39,220 bases of DNA from a bacterium (GTDB lineage: Bacteria; Patescibacteriota; Patescibacteriia; UBA1558; S5-K13): positions 1 through 39,220 of the forward strand of contig JAKPTO010000001.1 of NCBI GenBank assembly GCA_029555085.1, written 5' to 3'. Under the pieces are notes generated by a model that had not been told where the DNA came from, searched no databases, and saw nothing but the letters and a program-made list of their open reading frames with translations. The position numbers were made by a program, and so were the translations under genes. Below, one piece after another: positions 1 through 10,187 of this stretch. Every line of letters begins with the position of its first letter. Positions within the stretch are counted from its first letter, which is position 1.

Positions 1-81
1 ACTGATATAAATACGAGAATCGATAATACTGGAAGAAATTTTTATAAATCAACACATCGTTATCCAGATTTTGAATTTTAA
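1..81 (+). CDS. C-terminal fragment of upstream CDS (ends ...NTGRNFYKSTHRYPDFEF), truncated by window start
   Basis: Frame 1 open from base 1 to TAA at 79-81, overlapping the next ATG (TAATG). Confidence 0.6.
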   Translation, partial: TDINTRIDNTGRNFYKSTHRYPDFEF

Positions 82-944
82 TGAGAATATTACACGACAT
101 AGCAACACAGTTACTATTGGAACAAAATAGTAAAATTGATATTATAAAAAAAGCCATCGAAGAACGGATACCATTATCAATATACTATCGTGGACCTGCT
201 CATGAAGTTAGAGAAGGTCAGAGAATTGACATAGAACCTGTTGTTATGGGACGACATATTAGAAGTGGTAACTTAGTTATTTGGGCATATGTTTTTAAAG
301 GTGTTTCCAAAAGAGGAATACCAGGTTGGAAAATGTTTAGAGTTGATAGAATTGTATCGGCGAAACTTAATTATAATGTAAAAAATTTTGATCTCGATAT
401 AATACCTGGTTATGAAAAAGGAAAAGCCCCAGCATCGATGAAATCTCTTAGTAGTGTTGATGTGTTTTCTCCGTATTGGTTTAAAGCTGGTGAGAAATAT
501 GTTGCTCCGCCAGAACCAGAAATTAAAAAAGTTGAAAGACCAGAGCCGCCACAAGAGCCAGAAGAACCAGATATTCCACAACCTATTATTGAACCGATTC
601 AAAAACCAGAAATTTCAAGTAAGGAATTTGCACGTAAAATTTATGCTGATTTAAAATCAAAATCAAGAAATATTAATGGACAAAACTATATTTCGTTCAA
701 TGATTATCAAAATGCTTTAAACCAGTTATATCACGCAAAAGAAGATGAATTTAAAATATATCAACGAGCTATTGGTGGTAATGAAAGACCTGGAGAAGGA
801 ACAAGAAAAAGATTTACTGATACATCAAAAAAAGAAATTGATACTTTCTTACATAGAGATAATATAGAAATAACAGATAATATAAATCAATTAGCGGAAG
901 CTTATCGAATGATTACTAGGTTTGAAAGATTGATTAATTGGTAA
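81..944 (+). CDS. WYL-like domain protein with Pro/Glu-rich linker and C-terminal helical domain; putative virion-associated
   Basis: IDIEPVVMGRHIRSGNLVIWAYVFKG...GWKMFRVDRIVSAKL resembles WYL domain; linker PPEPEIKKVERPEPPQEPEEPDIPQP. Confidence 0.65.
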   Translation: MRILHDIATQLLLEQNSKIDIIKKAIEERIPLSIYYRGPAHEVREGQRIDIEPVVMGRHIRSGNLVIWAYVFKGVSKRGIPGWKMFRVDRIVSAKLNYNVKNFDLDIIPGYEKGKAPASMKSLSSVDVFSPYWFKAGEKYVAPPEPEIKKVERPEPPQEPEEPDIPQPIIEPIQKPEISSKEFARKIYADLKSKSRNINGQNYISFNDYQNALNQLYHAKEDEFKIYQRAIGGNERPGEGTRKRFTDTSKKEIDTFLHRDNIEITDNINQLAEAYRMITRFERLINW

Positions 945-974
945 CTTAATATTATATTTATAAAAAAAAACAAA

Positions 975-1586
975 ATGGCACTTGTACAGAGAAGAATAAC
1001 ACCCGATGAATTGGCCGAGAGATTAGCCAAATCAAAAAAAGTTTATGAGAAAGTTTCTAGTGGTGATTATGAGCGTGGTAATATTGTTGCATCAGATATT
1101 GTAAGTGACGTTAATATTCCGACAATGAATGAACAAGTCATTCAAACAGAGCCAATACCACAACATATAAAAGAACAGCCTCAACCAATCACAGTTGAAA
1201 AAATTCAACAATCAAAATTACCCGATGCTATCAAAAAGGCCATGATAGAACATCCGATTCCACAAATATCTATAAATGATGGGTTAGATATTAATCTTAT
1301 GGCTAAGGCAAAGAAATTAATGGAACAAGACGAAACATTATTAACCAAAACAAGAAATAAGTCATCAACAACAGTTCAGAGACAAATAAAAGACGTAGAA
1401 TTATCACAAATTAATGAAGATAAACTGGAAAAAATAATTGAAAATGTAGTTCGTAAAGTTCTTGATGAAAAATTAACACAAATTTTATCTGCGAATCAAT
1501 TACAAACAATTAATGAAAATTTAGTTTTAAAAGTGGGCGATTCTATTTTTAGTGGAAAAATTACCAAAGTAAAAACTTCAAAATAA
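975..1586 (+). CDS. hypothetical phage protein, coiled-coil rich
   Basis: Intact ORF in operon; TATTTATA box 12 nt upstream. Confidence 0.7.
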   Translation: MALVQRRITPDELAERLAKSKKVYEKVSSGDYERGNIVASDIVSDVNIPTMNEQVIQTEPIPQHIKEQPQPITVEKIQQSKLPDAIKKAMIEHPIPQISINDGLDINLMAKAKKLMEQDETLLTKTRNKSSTTVQRQIKDVELSQINEDKLEKIIENVVRKVLDEKLTQILSANQLQTINENLVLKVGDSIFSGKITKVKTSK

Positions 1587-1637
1587 TTTTGTTTTTTAAA
1601 AAATTTTTTGTATTATTTGATATAATTAAGCCAAATT

Positions 1638-2870
1638 ATGTCAAAAATAAGAATTTTAGCAATACCACCCGATTCACATGGTGTGGGAAAATTTAGAATT
1701 ATAAATCCTTACATTTATATTCAAGAAAATTATCCAGATGATTTCCATATTGATATTAAATCAGATGTGGAAAATAAGAATGAAGTTTTTGATGACTATG
1801 ATATTATTGTCATGCATTCATTTGTTCATGGTAAGTTATCACCTAATGATAATTTAAACAGAATTAAATGGTTAAAAGATAAAGGAAAAATTGTTATTGC
1901 TGATTTTGATGATTATTGGGATCCAGGTATGAGACATCCCCAGTATATTCAAGCAAAATTAGGTGGTATCATAAAAAATAAAATTCAACTTTTAAATACC
2001 GCAACATATATAACTGTTACCACATCAGTTTATAGAGACACATTACGTAAAAAATTTGGTTTAAAAAATGTTTTTGTTTTCCCCAATGCTATTGATGAAA
2101 CAGAATCACAATTTATACCAAAACCCATACTATCAGATAAAATAAGATATGGTTGGTTAGGTGGTTCATCACATTTGGCTGATATTGAACTTTTACGAAA
2201 CGGTATTTCATCTATGCATGATACTTTTGGTGATAAAATACAATTTGTTCTTTGTGGTTTTGATTTACGTGGTACAATAACTGAAATTGATCAAGTAACC
2301 AAGAAAAAGAATGTTCGACAAATCAAACCAGAAGAAACTGTGTGGTATAAATATGAAAAAATATTTACTAAAAATTATTCTGTCTTAGATAAAGAATATT
2401 TGAATTTTTTACACACATTTAAAGAGAGTGAATATAACGATAAAGATAAACCATATGTCAGGCGATGGACGAAAGAAATAACTAAATATGCTACAAATTA
2501 TAATTATTTAGATGTGTCATTAGCCCCGCTTGTTTTGTGTGATTTTAATGAACATAAATCACAACTAAAAGCAATTGAAGCCGGATTTTTTAAAAAAGCA
2601 CTTATTGCTAGTGCAATACATCCATATACAATTGATCTTGTTTCAGCAATTGATTTTGGTGGAAAATATAATCCGAAGGGAAATGCTTTATTAGTCGATC
2701 CAAATAAAAATCACAAACAATGGTTTCAACACATGAAAAGATTAGCAGAAAATCCTAATATGATTGAAGATCTGGGAAATAAATTATTTGAAACAGTTAA
2801 AGACAAATATTCGTTAAAACAAGTATGTAAGGAAAGAGTTGATTTTTTAAAAAAAATAAGTAACAAATAA
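1638..2870 (+). CDS. glycosyltransferase, GT4/GT-B-like
   Basis: GT-B-like layout: VFPNAID, IRYGWLGGSSHLADIELL, C-terminal KAIEAGFFKKALIAS...NALLVDPN. Confidence 0.7.
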   Translation: MSKIRILAIPPDSHGVGKFRIINPYIYIQENYPDDFHIDIKSDVENKNEVFDDYDIIVMHSFVHGKLSPNDNLNRIKWLKDKGKIVIADFDDYWDPGMRHPQYIQAKLGGIIKNKIQLLNTATYITVTTSVYRDTLRKKFGLKNVFVFPNAIDETESQFIPKPILSDKIRYGWLGGSSHLADIELLRNGISSMHDTFGDKIQFVLCGFDLRGTITEIDQVTKKKNVRQIKPEETVWYKYEKIFTKNYSVLDKEYLNFLHTFKESEYNDKDKPYVRRWTKEITKYATNYNYLDVSLAPLVLCDFNEHKSQLKAIEAGFFKKALIASAIHPYTIDLVSAIDFGGKYNPKGNALLVDPNKNHKQWFQHMKRLAENPNMIEDLGNKLFETVKDKYSLKQVCKERVDFLKKISNK

Positions 2871-2883
2871 AAAAAAATAAATT

Positions 2884-3120
2884 ATGTATTATCTAGTAAC
2901 AGTAGGTTATGAAACAGAACAACTAGACAGGAATGGCGATCCTCGTCTTCAAAAAGTTAAATATATTGTTGAAGCTGAAAGCGTTGAAGAAACAACAATT
3001 ATAATGGGGCAATATCGAGATGGTGATGCAAGAGGTAGTGATGTACTTTCAATAACTCAAATGCCTATAGAGTGTATTATAGATCCAAAAAATCGGCCAG
3101 AATTTTACAAGAAAAAGTAA
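2884..3120 (+). CDS. small protein, DUF4494-like
   Basis: YYLVTVGYETEQL...KVKYIVEAESVEETTIIM resembles DUF4494 from Bacteroidota and their phages (from memory). Confidence 0.45.
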   Translation: MYYLVTVGYETEQLDRNGDPRLQKVKYIVEAESVEETTIIMGQYRDGDARGSDVLSITQMPIECIIDPKNRPEFYKKK

Positions 3121-3130
3121 TAATAAAACT

Positions 3131-3694
3131 ATGTTAACAACAAAAAAAATAGAACAAAATAAAACCACATTCATTGAAACCAATGAAAAGTACGGCATTA
3201 TGACTAAAGAACTATTAGATTTTTTGGGTGAAGATCTATTCATAGCACCGTCTACTAGTAGTTTGAATATGACCGGGAGTTATCCTGGTGGTCTTTTACA
3301 AATTACAATAAGAGCGTGTAAATATGCTATTATGACAAATGAGATTCTTCCTACTAATTTAAAACATCCGATTGAATCAATAGTCAAAACAGTATTTTTA
3401 AGTCAAATAGGAAAGGTTTTTATGTTTCGTTTAACTGAAAATGAATCATTAAAGAAAAAAGGTCAATTGTATGAATTTAGCGATGATCTTATAAGACTTC
3501 GTGTAGGTGAAAGATCGGTATATTATGCATTACAACATGGAGTTACATTAACAGAAGAAGAATTTCAAGCTATTATAAATTATGATAAAGACGATGATGA
3601 TAAGATGGCTAAATATTATTCATCATCTTTATCATCAATAATAAGGTGGGGTTTTGAAATTGCTGTAATGGAAGAAAAGAATGAAAAAAAGTGA
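3131..3694 (+). CDS. HD-domain-like protein with apparently degenerate metal site
   Basis: LFIAPSTSSLNMTGSYPGGLLQITI / FLSQIGKV / VGERSVYYAL / QAIINYD aligns by eye with the HD-hydrolase pattern FFxAPASTxxHxxYxGGLLEHSL / LHDIGK / GHGEKSV / IxxHM. Confidence 0.5.
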   Translation: MLTTKKIEQNKTTFIETNEKYGIMTKELLDFLGEDLFIAPSTSSLNMTGSYPGGLLQITIRACKYAIMTNEILPTNLKHPIESIVKTVFLSQIGKVFMFRLTENESLKKKGQLYEFSDDLIRLRVGERSVYYALQHGVTLTEEEFQAIINYDKDDDDKMAKYYSSSLSSIIRWGFEIAVMEEKNEKK

Positions 3695-4280
3695 AATTGA
3701 AAGTTATTTAAGAGAATTAGAAAAAATTGATAAACAGCTAGATGGGTGTGATAATGGTGATAATGAAGATTTATTAAAAGAATTAAATCATATTCTTGCT
3801 GATCTTTCAAAAGATATAGAATTAGAATTATCAAAACCCACATTAAAATTTGTAAATAGATCAGATAATCCAGATCCGGTATTTGCACATGAAGGTGATA
3901 GCGGTTTTGATTTACGTGCCAATATACAAAATAATGTTGTTATAAATTCCGGACAAACTAAATTAATACCAACGGGACTTTATTTTGAGGTAGGTAAAGG
4001 ACTAGAAGTTCAAATTAGATCTAGAAGTGGTTTGGCAATGCATTATAATGTATTGGTGTTAAATTCACCAGGAACAATAGATTCACAATATCGTGGTGAA
4101 ATACAAATTATTCTTACAAATTTAGGTGATACACCATTTGTTATTCAACATGGCGACAGAATTGCACAGGCGGTTGTTTGTCCAGTATATGGTGAAGGGT
4201 TACTTAATTTAGAGAAAGTAGATGATTTAACTGAAACCAAAAGAAATAGTGATGGTTTTGGTTCTACCGGAAAATCATAA
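3681..4280 (+). CDS. dut: dUTP diphosphatase with about 55 aa N-terminal extension
   Basis: dUTPase motifs SGFDLRA, RSRSGLA, LNSPGTIDSQYRGE, GDRIAQ, RNSDGFGSTG. Confidence 0.95.
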   Translation: MKKSEIESYLRELEKIDKQLDGCDNGDNEDLLKELNHILADLSKDIELELSKPTLKFVNRSDNPDPVFAHEGDSGFDLRANIQNNVVINSGQTKLIPTGLYFEVGKGLEVQIRSRSGLAMHYNVLVLNSPGTIDSQYRGEIQIILTNLGDTPFVIQHGDRIAQAVVCPVYGEGLLNLEKVDDLTETKRNSDGFGSTGKS

Positions 4281-4401
4281 AAACCTAATTTAAAATCATA
4301 CAATTTTTTAATTTTTACGAGAGTTTATAATGTAATGTTAAAGAAAATTATTTAGTATTTTCTTTACTTATAATAAAAAAACTATTATATTTCTCGTAAT
4401 T

Positions 4402-5013
4402 ATGGTTGTATATATAAGTATTAATGGGGTACTGCGTAATATTATACAAAAATTCGAGTATCACTATAAAGATTATTTTTTAGAAACTGAAACAACAGAA
4501 GACGACTATTTTGAATATGATATAAAATATCCAATATTAAACGACGATCTTCATAATAGTTTTAATTTTCAGTCAGAAGAGGAATTTAATAATTTTTGTT
4601 ATATTGAATTTCCTTTAGAATTATTTGGTCATGCCGGATTAAGTTATCAAACTGCGGTAAGTGATCTAAATAAGGTTATATATGAAAATAAAAATGTGAG
4701 TTTCACATTAATCGGTGTTGATGAATTTGGTAAAGCAAAACCATCAACTTTTTTCTTTTTATCAAAAAATGGTTTTTTAGGAAATAATGTAAAATTTATA
4801 ACTTTTGATAACATTGAAAAGGAATGGGAACAATGTGATATGTGGATAACAGATAACAAATTTATTCTAGATAAATGTCCGGAAAATAAGATACCAGTAA
4901 AATTTAATACTAAATATAATGAACATTTTACGATTGAAAATGAAATAAATGATCTAAAAAAAATAAATGAATTATGCTTGAAATTTTCGGAAAAGAATAC
5001 TACATCGATGTAG
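4402..5013 (+). CDS. hypothetical protein
   Basis: Intact ORF in operon order. Confidence 0.6.
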   Translation: MVVYISINGVLRNIIQKFEYHYKDYFLETETTEDDYFEYDIKYPILNDDLHNSFNFQSEEEFNNFCYIEFPLELFGHAGLSYQTAVSDLNKVIYENKNVSFTLIGVDEFGKAKPSTFFFLSKNGFLGNNVKFITFDNIEKEWEQCDMWITDNKFILDKCPENKIPVKFNTKYNEHFTIENEINDLKKINELCLKFSEKNTTSM

Positions 5014-5321
5014 ATGCAATAATTAATGTTTGTCTTCTGGAAAATAAAAAAAATAACATTTTTTCTGATAAAAATGAACAAATGTTATTGAATGAAGATG
5101 AAAATGACGTTCTATCTTTAAATACAGAAAATATATTAGAATTAAATGTATTTAAATATGAAATATTTAAAGGTTGTGTTGAAAGACTTTTAAATGAACT
5201 ATCTGAACCAGATCCTGAATTAGAAATATTTGGTGGGCAAAAATTTGGTATTTCATTTAAAATAGCATATAACACATTATTAAAGTATAATATATTAGTT
5301 GAAAACAATCATGATGAATAA
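4974..5321 (+). CDS. hypothetical protein; resembles a small conserved protein of T4-like phages
   Basis: FKYEIFKGCVERLLNE...ISFKIAYNTLLKYNIL pattern; overlaps the preceding gene by 40 bp. Confidence 0.5.
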   Translation: MLEIFGKEYYIDVDAIINVCLLENKKNNIFSDKNEQMLLNEDENDVLSLNTENILELNVFKYEIFKGCVERLLNELSEPDPELEIFGGQKFGISFKIAYNTLLKYNILVENNHDE

Positions 5322-6378
5322 ACAAACAAATATTGAAATTTTTCAAGAAGCGTTAAATAGAATAGAAAAAAATGAAAATTCTATCTATTTTCTAACATAT
5401 GACACTAAAAATAATGCACGAGCAGCCATTAAACATATCTATGACATGGCACTGGCATTGAAAGAATTTGGATATAATGCTAAAATTCTTGTTGAAGAAA
5501 AAACATATGGTGGTGTGAATGGTTGGTTGGGTGATGAATACGACATATTGCCAATAGCAGCAATAAAAGAAGATAACGTTCAAATTAGCGTTGATGATAT
5601 CATTGTTGTTCCTGAAGTTTATTCTAATATTTTACAACAATTATCAAATATTAGGTGTGTTAAAATCATGTTATTACAACAAAAAGAATACATGTTTGAA
5701 GCATTGCCTATTGGTAGTAGATGGAGTAGTTTTGGGTTTGATAAGTGTATAACCACCACTAAAGCGGCTAAAAAATATATTTTAGAATATTTTCCAGAAG
5801 CTTTAGTTTATTTAATACCACCATATATTGGAGATAATTTTAAGCCCACAGAAAAACCAACAAAACCATATATCGCAATTAGTTGTAGAGATCGGGTACA
5901 GCATAGAAAAATTATTTCCGAATTTTATTTAAAATTCCCACAACTTCGATGGATTACTTTTAGAGATATGGTACAAATGTCATATAATGAGTTTAGTGAT
6001 GCATTATGTGAGTGTATGGTGTCGGTGTGGATTGATGATGAATCAACATTTGGGACCTTTCCTTTGGAATCAATGAAATGTGGGGTTCCTGTTGTTGGTA
6101 AAATACCATTTACTGAGCCAGATTGGTTATCTGAAAACGGATTTTGGACGTATGATGGTAATAAAATTTCAGAACTTCTAGGAACATATGTATTAGCTTG
6201 GCTTGATGGTGTTGAATTAACAGAAGATGTTAAAGAAAAAATGAACATGTCACATTTACCATATACAAAGAAAATACATAATGAGTCAACACTATCTATT
6301 TTTACAACAATTATAACACAAAGAAGTGAATTAATAAAAAATACGATAGAAAAAAATAAAACAGAAATAACAGAATGA
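5311..6378 (+). CDS. glycosyltransferase, GT4-like
   Basis: DDESTFGTFPLESMKCGVPVVGKIPFTEPDW is a GT-B C-terminal donor-binding pattern. Track start 5299 is a TTG; ATG at 5311 preferred. Confidence 0.75.
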   Translation: MMNKQTNIEIFQEALNRIEKNENSIYFLTYDTKNNARAAIKHIYDMALALKEFGYNAKILVEEKTYGGVNGWLGDEYDILPIAAIKEDNVQISVDDIIVVPEVYSNILQQLSNIRCVKIMLLQQKEYMFEALPIGSRWSSFGFDKCITTTKAAKKYILEYFPEALVYLIPPYIGDNFKPTEKPTKPYIAISCRDRVQHRKIISEFYLKFPQLRWITFRDMVQMSYNEFSDALCECMVSVWIDDESTFGTFPLESMKCGVPVVGKIPFTEPDWLSENGFWTYDGNKISELLGTYVLAWLDGVELTEDVKEKMNMSHLPYTKKIHNESTLSIFTTIITQRSELIKNTIEKNKTEITE

Positions 6379-7163
6379 AAAATATAACAATAATATTACC
6401 AGTATATAAATTAGATAGTGATGACATTGAAATGTTACACAAAGCATTACTATCAGTTGAAGATTTTCACAACGATGTGAAAATCATAGTAGTTTGTCCT
6501 AGTTATTTAAAGTCAATAATTAGCGGTATTGATTTTGGTCAAAAATTAGAAGTAAAAATCATCTATAATTCAACATCAAAAACAGATTTTTGTACTCAAA
6601 TAAACATAGGTATCGATGAGTGTAACACAGAATGGTTTTCGATTCTTGAAATTGATGACGAATATAATAAAATATGGTTGTCCTCGATGAATGAATATAT
6701 AAAATCATTTAATGATGTTGATGTTTTTCTTCCAGTAGTTAAAGACGTAAATGTTGAAGGAAAATTTTTAGGTTTTTCAAATGAATCTGTCTGGGCTTAT
6801 GGTTTTTCTGATCGACAAGGTTATTTAGATAATTCATTACTGTTAGAATACCAAAATTTTCAAACAAGTGGTGGATTATATCGAACTAAAGTAATTATAG
6901 ACAATGGAAAATTCAAAGACAATATTAAATTAACATTTTCATATGAATTTTTGTTAAGATTAACATATAATGGTGTAAATATTATGTCGGTACCAAGAAT
7001 TGGTTACTTACACGTTAATCTACGTGAAAATTCGTTATTTTGGAAGTATAAATATGATGAAAACGAGTCGTTATCTGAAAATGAGGCCGAATTTTGGTTA
7101 GAAACCGCAAAAAAAGAATATTTTTTTAAAAATAAAAGAGATATTGTGTTTAAAAAACCTTAA
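6375..7163 (+). CDS. glycosyltransferase, GT2/GT-A-like
   Basis: ITIILPVYKLD...; EIDDEY DxD-like region; ATGA overlap with previous gene. Confidence 0.7.
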   Translation: MKNITIILPVYKLDSDDIEMLHKALLSVEDFHNDVKIIVVCPSYLKSIISGIDFGQKLEVKIIYNSTSKTDFCTQINIGIDECNTEWFSILEIDDEYNKIWLSSMNEYIKSFNDVDVFLPVVKDVNVEGKFLGFSNESVWAYGFSDRQGYLDNSLLLEYQNFQTSGGLYRTKVIIDNGKFKDNIKLTFSYEFLLRLTYNGVNIMSVPRIGYLHVNLRENSLFWKYKYDENESLSENEAEFWLETAKKEYFFKNKRDIVFKKP

Positions 7164-7865
7164 ATGCCACGCAAGAGAACCCAAAAATTTTATTTTGGGG
7201 AGGAACAAGAACAAGCAGTAATAAGATTTATCAAAGCTGAAACCGAAGAAGAAAAGAACAAGATATTCAATGAATATTTAGAAGAACCTCTCACAATTAT
7301 GATTGAAAGTATTATCCGGCGATATAAATTATATCGTAGAGGATTTACTTTTCGTGATCAACACGCGGATACTATGTCTTTTTTGATGACAAAAGCGCCT
7401 AAATTTGATCCTACTGCAAATAAGAAGGCATATTCATATTTTGGTACTATTTGTAAGAATTATTTAATGGGTTCCATACAAAAAGATGTAAAAGATTTCA
7501 ATAGAACTGTTTCTTATGAAGATATTTCAACATCAATTAATGAAAATCCGGACTTTTCTTACGTTATTGACACATCACCAATTGATTATAAAGAAATTAT
7601 CACAAAATTATCAATAAAACTTGAAGAATTTGTTGAAAATGAAAAATTAAATGAAAACGAAATAAAATTAGGGTATGCATTAATCCAAATTTTCAATGAT
7701 TTTGATAAAATATTTCAAATTGGTGAGGGTAATAAGTTCAATAAAAACTTAATTTTACTCGCAATACGTGAAATGACCTCATTATCAACTAAAGAGATAC
7801 GAGTATCACTCAAAAAATATAGAAAACTGTACGACGGGATTATTTCTGACTTTTTAAATTATTAA
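7164..7865 (+). CDS. late sigma factor, T4 gp55-like
   Basis: HADTMSFLMTKAPKFDPTANKKAYSYFGTICKNYLMGSIQKD resembles sigma region 2 as in T4 gp55 ([28 protein letters not shown]). Confidence 0.65.
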   Translation: MPRKRTQKFYFGEEQEQAVIRFIKAETEEEKNKIFNEYLEEPLTIMIESIIRRYKLYRRGFTFRDQHADTMSFLMTKAPKFDPTANKKAYSYFGTICKNYLMGSIQKDVKDFNRTVSYEDISTSINENPDFSYVIDTSPIDYKEIITKLSIKLEEFVENEKLNENEIKLGYALIQIFNDFDKIFQIGEGNKFNKNLILLAIREMTSLSTKEIRVSLKKYRKLYDGIISDFLNY

Positions 7866-7898
7866 AAACAACACTATTTATTGCATATATTATTTAAA

Positions 7899-8288
7899 AT
7901 GAGAAAAAAAAGAAAAATAATTGAACTGAGTGTCGATTCTGCATTAGCTTTAATGCAAGAAATTTACAACGACATTGTTGAGCAGAAAAATAATGCCTCA
8001 ATAATCATGAAAAAGATGTTGGCCTTTATGAAAGAAGCTGATGATATGAGTATGATTGGACCTGTTATTAAAGAACAACAAAAAATTCTTAATGATTGTA
8101 CTGAAAAGAAAATTTCATTAGTGAAATTACAAAATGCAATGCTAAAACAAAACGGACCAAATGATAAAAATAGAGGATTTAGTGAAACACCATTAACTGA
8201 TGAAGAACGAAAAATTCTTGATGAACTTATAGGTGGTGATGATAAAGAATCTGAAAATAAAGATGATGGTGGAAAATATACTTTTTAA
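7899..8288 (+). CDS. hypothetical protein
   Basis: Track start 7881 is TTG; ATG at 7899 (MRKKRKIIELS) preferred; TATTTATT box upstream. Confidence 0.6.
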   Translation: MRKKRKIIELSVDSALALMQEIYNDIVEQKNNASIIMKKMLAFMKEADDMSMIGPVIKEQQKILNDCTEKKISLVKLQNAMLKQNGPNDKNRGFSETPLTDEERKILDELIGGDDKESENKDDGGKYTF

Positions 8289-10186
8289 TGGGATTAAATG
8301 ATGATTTAGTAAACAAGATTACGAAAGAACTTTCGATTATTAAAACCATCAATCAAGATCCAAATTCTTTAATTGATGGTATGTACGAAAATCATGCCTC
8401 ACAATTAGAGAACTTAAATGGTATTGTTAAAAAAACTGTAACTGATTTCACATCAAAATTAACAGGAGGCTCACAAAATAAAAAAGATATTTTTGAACAA
8501 ATTGTAAGAATTGCAGAAAGTTTTGTTGGTGATGAAAAAGAAGATCAAATTAATGCAAAAACAAAGCCTTTAGTAACAACAAAATTAAAAAAATACGCAA
8601 AAGAAGCTGGATATAAAACACTACAACAAAGCAAAGAAATCATCTTAACCGAAACAAAAAAATCATTTTTTGGTGGTGTGGGTACATGTAATCCAACAAC
8701 ACCACTGGATACGACTGGTTTAGATATTTCTCCAAAAGAATTTGATTTTATGGGTATGTTAAAAACAGACCCGATGTCAATTACCGGAAAACTCATATAT
8801 GAAAGTGTTGTTCCAAATGAAACAAATGATATTAAATTTAACCAGATTCTTTATAATACATTTACAACATATCCATATGATTTTTTTACAAAAAGTAATG
8901 AACATTTGTTTTCAATAACATGGAATCCAAACAATCAAAATTATACAATATATGGATTGACACCCACGACACCAATTGGTGATTTTATTGATAACTATTA
9001 TAACTCGATAGAGTTTCCGGATATTGAACATGTTTTAAAAACAACAACACATATGGTTTTGGGTGGTGACGCAGTTAATGTTGAGCCAAAAGCATTTCAA
9101 ATTGGAATGAAAAAAGGTAATAGACTACTTAAAAAAATATTTTCATTATGTAACAAAGAAACAACCAATCAACCATTAATGAAAAATACTTTTACAGAAT
9201 TAAATGAAGATGAGTATGATATAATTAATTATTTTGATTTTGATGATGTAGAGGGTATTGATTTAGACGATGAAGACGCAAAATATAGGGGTGTGTTGAA
9301 ATTTAGAGATTGTGATAATTTCGAAATACCACTTAACACCAACTATCCTGAAGATTTTGTTTATTTTCTAGATAGTAGTGACAAAACTATTGATGAAAAT
9401 GTTGATGACACATTAAATAATGCGGCAATTGATGCTTATGAAGAATCTGGTGGTTCAATACCACTTGAAGGGTTTCAGATATCAATAATAAAAGACTTTA
9501 TTTTACAATTTCCCAAAGCATTAGTGATGACTTTTTTATCACCAAAAATGTTTTTTCCGATCATATTAATACATAAACATGTAAAAGAAAGTTTTGCTTC
9601 AGCTGAAGAGTATATGAGATCTCTACATAATTTATTTTATAACATTATCAGTGCATTATTTTGGAAATTTAATAAAGAATTTTGGTTACTTATTAAACAA
9701 GATTTATTAAAATTTATAAGAAAAATTGCAATCGCAATTCAAATGAATAAAATAAAAAGACTAAAAATTATTGTTAAAATATTGATTAACATATTAAGAA
9801 AAGCATTAACTGTTGAAATAAAAAGTTGTAAAGAATTGTTTTCTGCTATTTTGGGTACTATAAACACATCTCTTAATTCTAGTACTAAATTACCAATGCC
9901 CAATTTATTATTAAGTCTTTCTGAATTTTTACCTGGATTTAGTAATGATAGGGCATATATGAATATTATACGAAAACTAGAAAATGCTGGTGTTAATGTC
10001 GGTCCAATATATGGGACGACAAATAAATTACTTCCAATAGTTAAATGTATTGTTGATGGGTATACGGAAGAAATTGACACCAATTCTTATGTTAAAGTAT
10101 CAGTGAAAAGCATTAAAATTCCAACTCCTGTTGGACCTATAACAATACCACCAGGTATACTTGAAGGATATGGAAAAATGTTATAA
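8288..10186 (+). CDS. putative structural (baseplate/tail) protein
   Basis: Long intact ORF immediately upstream of the hub-like gene; no specific motif recognised. Confidence 0.5.
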   Translation: MGLNDDLVNKITKELSIIKTINQDPNSLIDGMYENHASQLENLNGIVKKTVTDFTSKLTGGSQNKKDIFEQIVRIAESFVGDEKEDQINAKTKPLVTTKLKKYAKEAGYKTLQQSKEIILTETKKSFFGGVGTCNPTTPLDTTGLDISPKEFDFMGMLKTDPMSITGKLIYESVVPNETNDIKFNQILYNTFTTYPYDFFTKSNEHLFSITWNPNNQNYTIYGLTPTTPIGDFIDNYYNSIEFPDIEHVLKTTTHMVLGGDAVNVEPKAFQIGMKKGNRLLKKIFSLCNKETTNQPLMKNTFTELNEDEYDIINYFDFDDVEGIDLDDEDAKYRGVLKFRDCDNFEIPLNTNYPEDFVYFLDSSDKTIDENVDDTLNNAAIDAYEESGGSIPLEGFQISIIKDFILQFPKALVMTFLSPKMFFPIILIHKHVKESFASAEEYMRSLHNLFYNIISALFWKFNKEFWLLIKQDLLKFIRKIAIAIQMNKIKRLKIIVKILINILRKALTVEIKSCKELFSAILGTINTSLNSSTKLPMPNLLLSLSEFLPGFSNDRAYMNIIRKLENAGVNVGPIYGTTNKLLPIVKCIVDGYTEEIDTNSYVKVSVKSIKIPTPVGPITIPPGILEGYGKML

Positions 10187-10187
10187 T

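Noticed and set aside
6-13. TATAAATA at the left end as a T4-type late promoter
   Set aside because: Lies inside the partial upstream CDS and has the opposite orientation to the other boxes.
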